Shown: positions 26,698 through 35,132, counted from the first letter of the stretch. The stretch: 38,956 nt of DNA from an uncultured Prevotella sp. (GCA_900314195.1 OMUH01000164.1:1-38956); one strand, 5' to 3'. The notes: a model not told the origin generated them from the letters alone. Translations and numbers: made by a program.

Positions 26698-28923
26698 ATG
26701 CAATCAGTTAAGATTTTAGCCTTGTGTGCGTCTGTGCTATGCACAAGCCCTTCAGCTGCACAGTCATGTCTTGTTCCGAATCCTGTAGCATCAAAAAAGC
26801 AAATGGAACATCTTGACCGCGGACTTGTTGTGGTGCGCGGACAGAAAGCCGGACAGTATTTTGCGTCATGGCGTCTGCTCGGCACGGAACCTGCTTCTGT
26901 GTCGTTTACTCTTTTGCGTGACGGAAAGACTTATTCCACTCCCGGAACAGGTGCCACTTCGTGCCCGGTTGACGGTACTCCGACATCAAGATGGCAGGTT
27001 GTGGCTGACTACGGTAAATCAGCTGACAGGTCTGATGAAATGCGTTGCGATACTTCTGATGTCGTCTTGCCATGGACAATGCCGTATCTCAAACTGTCGT
27101 TGAGCCAGCCTTCGGCAGTCAGCTATGGCAATGTGAAGTGTACATATACGCCCAACGACTGCAGTGCAGGCGATGTTGATGGTGACGGGAAGTATGAGCT
27201 GTTTGTCAAGTGGTCGCCGTCAAACGAACATGACAACTCACAAGGTGGCATTACCGGAAATGTATATATAGACTGTTACCGTGTCGATCTGAACGTCCAC
27301 GGCCGTGCTGAGCTTCTGTGGCGTGTTGATTTAGGTCCGAACATTCGTGCCGGTGCGCATTACACACAGTTCCTTGTTTATGATTTTGACGGTGACGGAT
27401 GTGCCGAGATGATTTGCAAGACGGCGCCTGGCACAAGGGACGGCCGTGGACGGTTTGTCAGTGACGCGGCCGATGTCAGCAGCATTCTGTCTGTTGACAA
27501 CAGCCGCGACTGGCGCAACAGCAACGGCCGGGTGACCGGCGGACAGGAGTATCTGACGGTCTTTGACGGCCGCGACGGCCATGCTGTCAGCACGGTATTC
27601 TTCCAGCCCGACCGCGACGGACGTTCCTTTGCTGATTCTTCATGGCAGGGTTCGTCTGCCGGCGGTGCTGCCGGGACGCTTGACTGGAACACCGACCATT
27701 CAAGAAAACAGCTGACTGACAATGCGCAGTATGGCAACCGCGGTGAGCGTTATCTTGCTGCTGTAGCTTTTCTCGGAGGTTCTGATGCTAATCCCTCGGC
27801 AGTGTTTACGCGCGGCTATTACAGTTATGCCTTTGCATGGGCTGTCGATTATGACGGGAGCAGACTGTATACGCGGTGGCTGCATTCCTCCATTGACGGC
27901 AGTCATTATTCTGTTGCTGACAGCTCCGGGCGTGTGAAATCATTTGAGGCTGCTGCTCCGACGAGCGGCGGGGGCAGCGGCACTCTCTTTGCCAACGGCA
28001 ATCACAACCTCAGTGTTGCCGATGTCGACGGTGACGGCCGTGATGAGTTATTATGGGGTTCTGCTGCTCTTGATGACAACGGCCGTGTGCTTTATGCCAC
28101 CGGCTTCGGTCACGGCGATGCCATGCATGTCGCCGACTTGTCATCGGCTCACAGAGGACTTGAGGTGTTTGACGTTCATGAGATGCGCGGCCGCTATGCC
28201 TGGGACGTGCATTCGGCATCAACGGGTGAGATATTGCTGAAGGGCGGTCCTGCCGGTGTCGACAATGGCCGCGGACTTGCTGCATATATTGACAGTATGT
28301 CTAATTCTTTCTGTTTCTGGAGTGCCGACGATGGTGCTGTTCGCAGTGCTGCCGACGGCAGAAAGGTGACAGACGTGCGGCTGCCAGTTAACTTCCGTAT
28401 TTTCTGGGACGGCGATTATGCCGATGAGCTGCTTGACGGAACAGAGATAAGAAAGTGGGGCAGTGACGGACTACGGGCGCTGGGCATCTTCGGCGATGTG
28501 AACGCTGATGACTTTAATGCCTTGAGGCCGGCTGATGAAAGACCGGCTGATGAAAATATGCCTGTCGATGGTGATAAGGGTGATGATGCCGGCCGTATGC
28601 ACCGTCCCGGAGGCCGCTGTCCGCCGTTCATGCCGCATCATTTCCGCCGTTCTGTGTCGTTTGCTGCCGGCATGGGCAGTCCGGCTGCAAACAACTGGAC
28701 AAAGAACAATCCTTGTCTGCAGGCTGATCTCTTCGGCGACTGGCGTGAAGAGCTCATCTTCCGCGACAGCACAGATCCGTCGGTAGTATATATGTATACC
28801 ACACAGATACCTACGCAGCATCGTGTGGTCACGCTCATGCACGACCATCTCTACCGCATGGGCATAGCATGGCAGAACGTAGGCTATAACCAGCCGCCGC
28901 ATGTCACGATGCAGGCAAGGTGA
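26698..28923 (+). CDS. Rhamnogalacturonan lyase, PL11 family
   Basis: The 741-residue secreted enzyme resembles PL11 rhamnogalacturonan I lyases (YesW/YesX type), which cut the pectin backbone by beta-elimination. The signal peptide covers about 1-21. An N-terminal beta domain (about 25-145) is followed by a calcium-binding beta-propeller with repeated D-x-D-G-D-G loops (AGDVDGDGKYE, VYDFDGDGCAE, VADVDGDGRDE). The conserved end is LQADLFGDWREELIFR and HRVVTLMHDHLYRMGIAWQN. Unusual is an insert at about 602-660, rich in Asp, Pro, His and Met, placed just before the NNWTKNNPC segment. The enzyme does not belong to a SusC/SusD locus here. A LytS/LytTR system is convergent, 6 bp away. Confidence 0.9.
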   Translation: MQSVKILALCASVLCTSPSAAQSCLVPNPVASKKQMEHLDRGLVVVRGQKAGQYFASWRLLGTEPASVSFTLLRDGKTYSTPGTGATSCPVDGTPTSRWQVVADYGKSADRSDEMRCDTSDVVLPWTMPYLKLSLSQPSAVSYGNVKCTYTPNDCSAGDVDGDGKYELFVKWSPSNEHDNSQGGITGNVYIDCYRVDLNVHGRAELLWRVDLGPNIRAGAHYTQFLVYDFDGDGCAEMICKTAPGTRDGRGRFVSDAADVSSILSVDNSRDWRNSNGRVTGGQEYLTVFDGRDGHAVSTVFFQPDRDGRSFADSSWQGSSAGGAAGTLDWNTDHSRKQLTDNAQYGNRGERYLAAVAFLGGSDANPSAVFTRGYYSYAFAWAVDYDGSRLYTRWLHSSIDGSHYSVADSSGRVKSFEAAAPTSGGGSGTLFANGNHNLSVADVDGDGRDELLWGSAALDDNGRVLYATGFGHGDAMHVADLSSAHRGLEVFDVHEMRGRYAWDVHSASTGEILLKGGPAGVDNGRGLAAYIDSMSNSFCFWSADDGAVRSAADGRKVTDVRLPVNFRIFWDGDYADELLDGTEIRKWGSDGLRALGIFGDVNADDFNALRPADERPADENMPVDGDKGDDAGRMHRPGGRCPPFMPHHFRRSVSFAAGMGSPAANNWTKNNPCLQADLFGDWREELIFRDSTDPSVVYMYTTQIPTQHRVVTLMHDHLYRMGIAWQNVGYNQPPHVTMQAR

Positions 28924-28929
28924 TGTCCT

Positions 28930-29760
28930 TTATTTGCCTATGTAGTTGTCTGTAAGATATTCTGTCAGACGGTCTTTGTAAAGGTCGCCTATCGGCAGCA
29001 CCGTTCCGTTGTTAAGCGTCACGCGCGACCGGCTGACCTCACCGATGCATTTCAGGTTTATGATGTATGACCTGTGAATGCGCATAAACGTGCCGGGCAG
29101 CCGTTCCTCAAGTTTTTTCATTGAGTATAGCGTAATCACGCTATGCTCTTTTTTCTCATTGTCACCGGCCTTTAAGTGCAGCTTAATGTATTCACTCATT
29201 CCTTCTGCGTAAATAATTTCGTTCAGGGCGATCCGCACCATTCGCCCTTCTGATTTTATAAACAGCGAATTGGTTGTTTCGTTAATTTGCCGGATATTTC
29301 CTTTATGCGTATTTTCTTTGGCTGAGAGATTATCACCGGCACTGTTGGGCATATCCGTGCCAACTGTTGCGGTTACAGAACTCATCTGCCCTGCGGCAGC
29401 CATCCTCCTTCTTATCTTTTCGGTGGCACGCATGAAATCTTCGCGGCCGAATGGTTTGAGCAGATAGTCAATGGCATCGACCTTATAGCCTTCGACAGCA
29501 TATTCTGAGTATGCAGTGGTAAAGACAATCAGAGGTGGCACGGCAAGGCCTTTCACGAAGTCCATTCCGTTGAGTTCCGGCATGTTTATGTCGCAGAACA
29601 TCGCATCAACCGGCTCCTTGTCAAGAATACGTTCTGCCTCGGCTGCGTTTTTGCATCCTGCCACAAGAGACATATAAGGTACGCTCTTTATGAACGTTTC
29701 AAGCTGACGGAGCGCAAGTGGCTCATCGTCAACGGCTATACATCTTATTTTCATTTTCAA
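28930..29760 (-). CDS. LytTR-family response regulator
   Basis: The 276-residue cytosolic transcription regulator has a receiver domain (about 3-120) with acidic pocket Asp11/Asp12, phospho-acceptor Asp57 in FCDINMPELNG, Thr81 and Lys102 in LLKPFG. A long linker (about 120-165) rich in Ser, Thr and Asn follows. The LytTR DNA-binding domain (about 168-272) includes IIYAEGMSEYIKLHL and FMRIHRSYIINL. It overlaps the upstream histidine kinase gene by 32 bp, so the two form one translationally coupled unit. Target promoters are not known; the convergent PL11 gene and the nearby DUF805 gene are candidates only by position. Confidence 0.92.
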   Translation of the reverse strand: MKMKIRCIAVDDEPLALRQLETFIKSVPYMSLVAGCKNAAEAERILDKEPVDAMFCDINMPELNGMDFVKGLAVPPLIVFTTAYSEYAVEGYKVDAIDYLLKPFGREDFMRATEKIRRRMAAAGQMSSVTATVGTDMPNSAGDNLSAKENTHKGNIRQINETTNSLFIKSEGRMVRIALNEIIYAEGMSEYIKLHLKAGDNEKKEHSVITLYSMKKLEERLPGTFMRIHRSYIINLKCIGEVSRSRVTLNNGTVLPIGDLYKDRLTEYLTDNYIGK

Positions 29761-30973
29761 AGTTCTTATTTTCTTTGTCTTTTATGACAGGCGCCTTTGG
29801 CAGTCTCATGCACACTCTGTACACGGTTCCGCTGTCGGCAATGTCGAGGCTGTAGCTGTCGCCATATATGATGTCAAGCCTTTTCCTGACGTTGCTCAAC
29901 CCTACGCCGCTTTCATTTGGCATTGTCGCTTTGCTGTTTTCATGCTTCTGTAGCATACTGTTCATGCACAGAAACACGGTCATGTCGTCTTCGTTGTCCA
30001 TGCTTACCGTTATGAAGCTGCCATCCGCGTTTTCGGCGCCGTGCTTGAAGGCGTTCTCGACAAAGGTGACGAAGATCAGTGGCGGCACCGGCACGTCAGG
30101 CATGTTGTCGGGAATGTCTACCGTTATGCTCAGCTCATCGGTATATCTAAGCTGCATAAGGCGTATGTAGTTTTTCAGAAAGTCTGTTTCCCTGTGCAGC
30201 GGTACCATGTTCTTGTCGGCATCGTAGAGCACGAACCGCATCATCACCGACAGTTCTCTGAGTGCTGTTTTCGCTTTCTCCGTGTCAATGTCAATGAGCA
30301 CCTGTATGTTGTTCAGCGTGTTCATGAAGAAATGCGGGTTTATCTGATATTTCAGGTATTGCAGCTGTTCGTACAGATGCTCACGTTCCAACTGTTCCAT
30401 TTTACCGCGGTCGCGCTCGCCCTTGAAATATAGTTTCACGCCAATGTTCACTCCGAACAGGCCAATCATTATCAGCGTATTTACGATGATGTTCGGCGTA
30501 AGCGCCGGGCGTTCTTCCATGTGCTCAGGCCTGTGTTGCCCTCCGTCGGGCGGTGGTACTGGACTTTGCTGCCTGCCTGGTGGCACCATAGGTGCTCCGT
30601 TTACACTTCTGTCATTCCCCGGCGGCATGATGTTTTCTTGCTGTATGCCGTCCGGTGACTGCCGGCGTTGCATCAGAATAGGTTGCAAAAGCAGGTAAAC
30701 GCCAATAATCAGCACAGTTACGCAGGCGTACGCCTTGTTTTTCCGTTTGTACACGATAAGCGGTGCCGCTATTCTGTCGTGAACGATGAAAAACAGCATG
30801 TAAAGCGCGAACATCGTCCAGGCATGTCGTGCTTCTCCTGTGTTCAATGTCCTGCTTCCCGTTGCCGATGTGTGGAAGTATGCCGTCAGCAGCGGCGCCG
30901 TGAACAGCAACAGCCAGAACACGCCATATACAATAGTTTCTCTTGACAGATGTAAATGTTTTCTTATAGGCAT
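29729..30973 (-). CDS. LytS-type sensor histidine kinase
   Basis: The 414-residue membrane kinase has four predicted transmembrane helices (about 13-33, 50-74, 81-100 and 162-183). The segment between the third and fourth should face the periplasm. It has about 60 residues (102-160) and is very rich in Pro, Gln and Gly. The His_kinase domain follows, with phospho-acceptor His214 in NPHFFMNTLNN, then the HATPase region with VENAFKHGA and SGVGLSNVRKRLDIIYG. It is the partner of the overlapping LytTR regulator. The ligand is unknown, and the periplasmic Pro-rich loop is the likely variable sensing part. Confidence 0.9.
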   Translation of the reverse strand: MPIRKHLHLSRETIVYGVFWLLLFTAPLLTAYFHTSATGSRTLNTGEARHAWTMFALYMLFFIVHDRIAAPLIVYKRKNKAYACVTVLIIGVYLLLQPILMQRRQSPDGIQQENIMPPGNDRSVNGAPMVPPGRQQSPVPPPDGGQHRPEHMEERPALTPNIIVNTLIMIGLFGVNIGVKLYFKGERDRGKMEQLEREHLYEQLQYLKYQINPHFFMNTLNNIQVLIDIDTEKAKTALRELSVMMRFVLYDADKNMVPLHRETDFLKNYIRLMQLRYTDELSITVDIPDNMPDVPVPPLIFVTFVENAFKHGAENADGSFITVSMDNEDDMTVFLCMNSMLQKHENSKATMPNESGVGLSNVRKRLDIIYGDSYSLDIADSGTVYRVCMRLPKAPVIKDKENKNFENENKMYSR

Positions 30974-31023
30974 TTTTTTGTTGTTTGTTTGCGCCGTTAT
31001 GTATATAAAATAACGTTATTTCG

Positions 31024-31031
31024 CAAAGATA
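31024..31031 (-). promoter_or_regulatory. Candidate -7 element for the lytS-lytTR operon
   Basis: On the minus strand this reads TATCTTTG, a perfect TAnnTTTG match 50 bp before the kinase start codon. Confidence 0.55.
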
Positions 31032-31265
31032 AGAAATAACCGGCTTAATAGTATATTTTTTCAGTAGAACAGTTGATTTCTTCCATGAAAGGAAAAATCA
31101 TGTAAATGAATTTATATTCATTGCTTTTTCATCTGCTTTGCTGTTTATGCCTTCCATGAGGTCAAAATTAAGAAAAAATATTTCTTATAAGTTATTTTTT
31201 GTTAAAAAAATAACTTTTAGTAGTGTGGTATGCAAAAAACTTTTACTTTCGTAGTTGAGAATTCA

Positions 31266-31391
31266 ATGTTTATTAAAAAACATGCAGGTATTTATATCTG
31301 TTCAGATAGTGACTTGACCTTGGATAAGTTGTTTTCATCTGCTTGCAAGGCGAAAGCTTTGTGGCTTGTCAGCAATGATGAAATCATATAA
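31266..31391 (+). CDS. Possible small protein (41 residues)
   Basis: An ATG-initiated frame of 41 codons starts with MFIKKHAGIYICSD and ends LVSNDEII. It begins 15 bp after a weak -7-like sequence, and 81 bp separate it from DUF805. It matches no family I know and may be chance, or the remnant of a longer gene. I include it only because the spacing to the promoter-like site is right. Confidence 0.2.
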   Translation: MFIKKHAGIYICSDSDLTLDKLFSSACKAKALWLVSNDEII

Positions 31392-31472
31392 CATTCGAAG
31401 AACAGTTACTGTAAATTTTATATAATCAGGAAGATTTTATTATTTAATAATTATCAAAGCCAAACAAAGCTT

Positions 31473-31892
31473 ATGCAAAACCTACAAGTATTACCGGAGG
31501 TGTCTTTTGGCGAGGCCATAAAGACATGTTTCTCAAAGTATGTAGCCTTTACCGGCCGTGCACGTCGTTCAGAGTATTGGTATTTTATGTTGTTCTATTT
31601 CATTATTTATTTAATAGCAGCTATAATTGATGCCGTTATCAGCGTTTCTAACGGTGAACCTTCACTTGTTTTTAAAGTTATTGTCTGGCTCGTGTTCTTA
31701 TTGCCTACACTGGCTGTGTTGTTCCGCCGCCTTCACGATATTGGCAAGAGTGGCTGGTGGTGGCTGCTGGCATTTATTCCTATTGTCGGCACCATTATTC
31801 TCATCGTTTGGGAATGTCAGGATTCTTCAGTTGAGGAAAATCAGTATGGTCCGTCGCCGAAATATGTTTCTGACGCACAGGCAAACATTTGA
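31473..31892 (+). CDS. DUF805 membrane protein
   Basis: The 139-residue inner membrane protein has the DUF805 layout. A short cytosolic N-terminus (FGEAIKTCFSKYVAFTGRARRSEYWYF) precedes about three or four helices. The hallmark RRLHDIGKSGWWWLLAFIPIVG is at about 86-107. The C-terminus is polar. The family is widespread and its function is not established. A possible terminator follows. Confidence 0.9.
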   Translation: MQNLQVLPEVSFGEAIKTCFSKYVAFTGRARRSEYWYFMLFYFIIYLIAAIIDAVISVSNGEPSLVFKVIVWLVFLLPTLAVLFRRLHDIGKSGWWWLLAFIPIVGTIILIVWECQDSSVEENQYGPSPKYVSDAQANI

Positions 31893-31923
31893 TTTAGCAT
31901 ATTTATAAACCATTTTTGGCGGT

Positions 31924-31978
31924 CCGGCTGTTTTCCTGTTTTCATGAATGCGCAACTGAAGAACGGAAAAACAGCCGG
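31924..31978 (+). terminator. Possible terminator after the DUF805 gene
   Basis: CCGGCTGTTTTCC (31924-31936) pairs with GGAAAAACAGCCGG (31965-31978) with one bulged base. The loop is long (about 28 nt), and a T-run follows at 31988-31992. It could be a terminator or simply a processing hairpin. Confidence 0.45.
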
Positions 31979-32067
31979 GCTGCTTGATTTTTATCAGTCC
32001 GTTTTGTGAATGCTTTTATTCATAGTCCGGCCTGACTCTTTAGATAAAGAAACCACTGAAAAGAATA

Positions 32068-33408
32068 ATGCAACGCGACAACTACGTTTTTCTTACCCAT
32101 GCCCCTGTTCATAAAGCTGTGCTGACAATGGCTGTGCCCACTATCATCACCATGCTGGTCACATCGCTTTACAACATGGCCGATACTTATTTTGTCGGGC
32201 AGCTCGACACGCAGTCGACGGCAGCCGTAGGCATAACGTTCAGTGTCATGTTCGGCATTCAGGCCTTCGGCTTCTTCTTCGGCCATGGCTCCGGCAATTA
32301 TATCTCGCGTGAGCTTGGTGCCCGCAGGCACGACAATGCCGGGCGCATGGCATCAACCGGTTTCTTTCTGTCTTTTTTCTTCGGGGTTTTTCTTACTGTT
32401 CTCGGTGAGCTGCTGCTCAAGCCGCTGTCTGTGTGGCTTGGCAGCACGCCTACCATACTGCCGTATACGGAGCGTTATATGTCAGTCATCCTTCTCGGCG
32501 CACCGTTCTTCACCTCATCGCTGACGCTCAACAACCAGATGCGCCTTCAGGGCAACGCGCGTCTTGCCATGATAGGCATCACGGTCGGTGCCGTGCTCAA
32601 CGTCGTTCTCGACCCGCTGCTCATCTTCGGGTGCGGATGGGGCATCACCGGCGCTGCCGTGGCCACTGTGACCGGACAGGTGAGCTCGTTCGTCATCCTC
32701 GTGCACATGACATACAACGAACGGAACATCGGCATCTACTGGCGCAACTTCTCGCCGTCGTGGCAGACCTTCAAGGAAATCTTCTATGGCGGCAGTCCGT
32801 CACTGTCGAGGCAGGGACTGGGCTGCGTGTCCACCATAGCGCTGAACCTTGCCGCAGGACAGTACGGCGATGCGGCCATTGCCGCCATGAGCATCGTCAC
32901 GCGCATAACCATGCTGGTCATGTCTGCCGTCGTTGGCCTCGGGCAGGGTTTTCAGCCCACCTGCGGGTTCTGCTACGGCGCAGGTCTTTATGCCAGAATG
33001 AAGAAAGCCTATTGGTTCACCGTCAGGGCCGGCACGCTGTTCCTGATATTGTGTGCGGTCATCGGCATCACATGGGCCGAACCTATCGTGCGGCTGTTCC
33101 GCGATGATGCTGCCGTGGTGGCCATCGGCGCACAGGCGCTCACCTGGCAGCTCATAGCCTATCCGCTCAATGCCTTCAGCATGGCAAGCAACATGCTTAC
33201 GCAGACGTGCCGCTTCCCGTGGCGTGCCAATCTGCTGGCGTGCTCACGCAGAGGACTGTTCTTCATCCCGGCAGTGATACTGCTGTCTATGTGGTTCGGA
33301 CTTACCGGTGTGGAGATGGCGCAGGCTGTCAGCGACGTACTCGGATTCTTGCTGACTGTTCCTATCATGGCTTATACGCTTGGTCATCTTGGCAAGGAAA
33401 AGAAATAA
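32068..33408 (+). CDS. MATE family efflux transporter
   Basis: The 446-residue inner membrane protein has about 12 helices and two related MatE halves. The start of the first is VHKAVLTMAVPTIITMLVTSLYNMADTYFVGQLDTQSTAAVG, which is diagnostic. The second half begins near FKEIFYGGSPSLSRQGLG. MATE proteins export cationic drugs or metabolites in exchange for Na+ or H+. The subgroup resembles bacterial NorM/DinF-like (MepA-like) exporters. The substrate is not predictable. No regulator gene is adjacent. Confidence 0.92.
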   Translation: MQRDNYVFLTHAPVHKAVLTMAVPTIITMLVTSLYNMADTYFVGQLDTQSTAAVGITFSVMFGIQAFGFFFGHGSGNYISRELGARRHDNAGRMASTGFFLSFFFGVFLTVLGELLLKPLSVWLGSTPTILPYTERYMSVILLGAPFFTSSLTLNNQMRLQGNARLAMIGITVGAVLNVVLDPLLIFGCGWGITGAAVATVTGQVSSFVILVHMTYNERNIGIYWRNFSPSWQTFKEIFYGGSPSLSRQGLGCVSTIALNLAAGQYGDAAIAAMSIVTRITMLVMSAVVGLGQGFQPTCGFCYGAGLYARMKKAYWFTVRAGTLFLILCAVIGITWAEPIVRLFRDDAAVVAIGAQALTWQLIAYPLNAFSMASNMLTQTCRFPWRANLLACSRRGLFFIPAVILLSMWFGLTGVEMAQAVSDVLGFLLTVPIMAYTLGHLGKEKK

Positions 33409-33500
33409 GCTCATTTGGCTGCAAATTAATCTTTTTCTTGTATTTACTGATTTTATTCGGCCGTTTGCTGAATAAAAAGGGTGCTCCTGTGCTTGTTTGT

Positions 33501-33508
33501 TATCTTTG
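33501..33508 (+). promoter_or_regulatory. Candidate -7 element for the Gly-rich protein gene
   Basis: TATCTTTG is a perfect TAnnTTTG match 35 bp before the ATG at 33544. Its position rules out an upstream start at 33481. Confidence 0.6.
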
Positions 33509-33543
33509 CAGTCATAAGTAACAAACAAAAAAGGAAGCGTAAA

Positions 33544-34068
33544 ATGAAAAGACTATTTTTTACTGTGGCCGTACTTATGGCCGTTCTTGCAGTGCAGGCT
33601 CAGTCCGGTGGCGGACAGGGCGGTTTTGGCGGTCCCGGCGGACAGGGTGATGGTCCTGGTGGCGGCCCGGGCGGAAACACTAAGTCATCGTCCGACGGCA
33701 CCGGTAATCTTATTCTTGAAACTGATTCCTCATGGACAGTCACCGGTACGGTGTTGAAAGACAGCTACGCCAAGGCACTTAACGTCATCGTAGGCAGAGG
33801 AGTAACGTGGGTGCTCACGGCCGACACTGATGTAGACGCACTTGTTAACAACGGTCGCATTATGCTCAACGGACATAAGCTGACCTACAAAACTTTGTCT
33901 GGCTCTGATCCTGAAGCTGTAACGGCCATCAGTACGGTCAGTGCCACGTCTGCAGAAAATGTGGGCTTCTACGGTCTCGACGGTCGTTTTGCTGGTACGT
34001 CATTCAGCTCTCTTCCGCATGGCATATATGTCTGCGGCGGAAAGAAATATATAAAACGTCTGTTTTAA
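33544..34068 (+). CDS. Exported glycine-rich protein with C-terminal tail
   Basis: The product (174 residues from the ATG at 33544) has a signal peptide (about 1-20, ending AVQAQ). A segment of about 25 residues made mainly of Gly, Gln and Pro (21-47) follows. A beta-rich part comes next (about 55-115, ETDSSWTVTGTVLKD... and TDVDALVNNGRIMLNG), which looks like a short stretch of beta-helix. The tail at 126-174 (AISTV, FYGLDGRF, GIYVCGGKKYIKR) is the short Prevotella-type C-terminal module found also in the LRR and GH28 proteins here. I recognise no enzyme domain. A surface or secreted role is likely. Confidence 0.8.
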   Translation: MKRLFFTVAVLMAVLAVQAQSGGGQGGFGGPGGQGDGPGGGPGGNTKSSSDGTGNLILETDSSWTVTGTVLKDSYAKALNVIVGRGVTWVLTADTDVDALVNNGRIMLNGHKLTYKTLSGSDPEAVTAISTVSATSAENVGFYGLDGRFAGTSFSSLPHGIYVCGGKKYIKRLF

Positions 34069-34115
34069 TGTGTATTTTTTTTGATTTACAAAAAATACTT
34101 AACGTGTTTGGTATC

Positions 34116-34169
34116 TTGATTTATCAAGATATATCATTGCGTTGAATTTTTTGATTTATCAAGATATAT
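34116..34169. repeat. Two 19-bp direct repeats, partly palindromic
   Basis: TTGATTTATCAAGATATAT occurs at 34116-34134 and again at 34151-34169, with a period of 35 bp. Each copy can form a TTGA/TCAA hairpin (longer at the first: ATCTTGA/TCAAGAT). It lies in the AT-rich gap after the Gly-rich gene. Confidence 0.6.
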
Positions 34170-34335
34170 TTAATGGTTTGATTTCTTTTTAAATTATCAA
34201 TATACTTACGAAAAACTTTTTTTCATAATTTTTTCATACAGGATAACTGCGATGATGAATCGCTTGTAAATCCGATGCTTTAGATTCATGCTTAATGTTC
34301 GTCAGCAGGGTGTACCTGCTGACGGATTTGTATTA

Positions 34336-35097
34336 TTATGGCTTCTGGTTGGATGGGTTGGATGGGTTGGATGGGTTGGATGGGTTGGATGGGTTGGATG
34401 GGTTGATTGGGTTGGATGGGTTGGATGGGTTGGATGGGTTGATTGGGTTTGATGGGTTGATTGGGTTGGATGGTTTTTCCCCATTCACCCCATTCACCCC
34501 ATAAATAATCCCCCCATAATTTCTCCCATAAGTTCTCCCATAATTTCCATCATATCCTCTGTATCTTGTCCTTACGCGATACATTTCTTCCTTGATGCCG
34601 CCGTTCTGCAGAAACTGCTGTTTCATCCATTCAATGATGCCGCGGAGCAGTACATCTTCCTGATGTATGAGGGTTATGGCGATATTGGCGATGGTCTCGT
34701 CGCTTCGCAGGCGTATTTTTTCTCTGTATACGGCAGAGTCGAGATGGTTCCGGCAGAAGGTACGCGTCTGCCGGCAGCGAGGGTCGTCATAGCTCCATTG
34801 CGTCAGGCCGCGCACCCGCAGATAGTCCTCGTAGTCGAGGAGAAGCTCATGAAGGCTGGCGCGGTTCACGTTGGCGAGCCTGATCATCATTTCCTTTGAC
34901 GTAACGCCGTCTATATATCCTTCAGCAAGATTCTGTTTCCCTGAGCGGGCTGCCTGTATCATTTGATCTATCGTTCTGTCGCCAATCTTCAAAAACTTGT
35001 GGGCGAAGAAATAGGTTATGTCGTAGATGCATTCTGCCTTCCGGAAGGCCTTCAGTGAGCGGTAGTCACCGCGCTGGTCAAGGAATGTTTGGGTCAT
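34336..35097 (-). CDS. Four-helix-bundle protein with NPS/NPI repeat tail
   Basis: The product (253 residues from the ATG at 35097) is related to the four-helix-bundle family that includes proteins from 23S rRNA intervening sequences and the Bacteroidota 'suffix' proteins. Typical segments are YRSLKAFRKAECIYDITYFF, IDQMIQAARSGKQNLAEGY and ESL-like helices up to about residue 175. A Gly/Tyr/Arg-rich linker (about 180-206) follows. The final 45 residues are fourteen P-(S/I)-N triplets and QKP. The start at 35097 is supported by a -7 element 28 bp upstream; a longer frame from 35178 would place that element inside the gene. Cellular role is unknown, and the repeat tail suggests a disordered, rapidly changing extension. 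Confidence 0.85.
   Translation of the reverse strand: MTQTFLDQRGDYRSLKAFRKAECIYDITYFFAHKFLKIGDRTIDQMIQAARSGKQNLAEGYIDGVTSKEMMIRLANVNRASLHELLLDYEDYLRVRGLTQWSYDDPRCRQTRTFCRNHLDSAVYREKIRLRSDETIANIAITLIHQEDVLLRGIIEWMKQQFLQNGGIKEEMYRVRTRYRGYDGNYGRTYGRNYGGIIYGVNGVNGEKPSNPINPSNPINPSNPSNPSNPINPSNPSNPSNPSNPSNPSNQKP
34347..34472. repeat. 9-bp minisatellite, fourteen units
   Basis: Fourteen head-to-tail 9-bp units (GGTTGGATG on the plus strand) have four variant units, three GGTTGATTG and one GGTTTGATG. Because the unit is 9 bp, gains or losses change tail length in steps of three residues without shifting the frame. A smaller run of CCCCATTCA units (about 34479-34500) encodes VNGVNG just before it in the protein. 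Confidence 0.95.
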
Positions 35098-35124
35098 ATA
35101 TTGAAAAATATTGAGAGTTAATAG

Positions 35125-35132
35125 CAAAGATA
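35125..35132 (-). promoter_or_regulatory. Candidate -7 element for the four-helix gene
   Basis: On the minus strand this reads TATCTTTG, 28 bp before the ATG at 35097. It fixes the start choice for that gene. Confidence 0.55.

Larger units (their letters stand above)
30974..31472. other. Intergenic region between the LytS and DUF805 genes
   Basis: This divergent region of about 500 bp is AT-rich. It holds the kinase promoter on the minus strand and a weak -7-like TACTTTCG (31244-31251) on the plus strand. A possible 41-codon ORF (separate entry) is also present. No known RNA family was recognised. Confidence 0.5.

Noticed and set aside
34295-34504. Plus-strand frame rich in Asp-Gly-Leu repeats
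   Set aside because: It is the complementary reading of the minisatellite. The minus-strand frame carries a conserved helical domain in phase with the repeats and has a promoter.
34330-34510. CRISPR or VNTR outside a gene
   Set aside because: The units are 9 bp without spacers and lie in frame within a gene, so this is a coding minisatellite.
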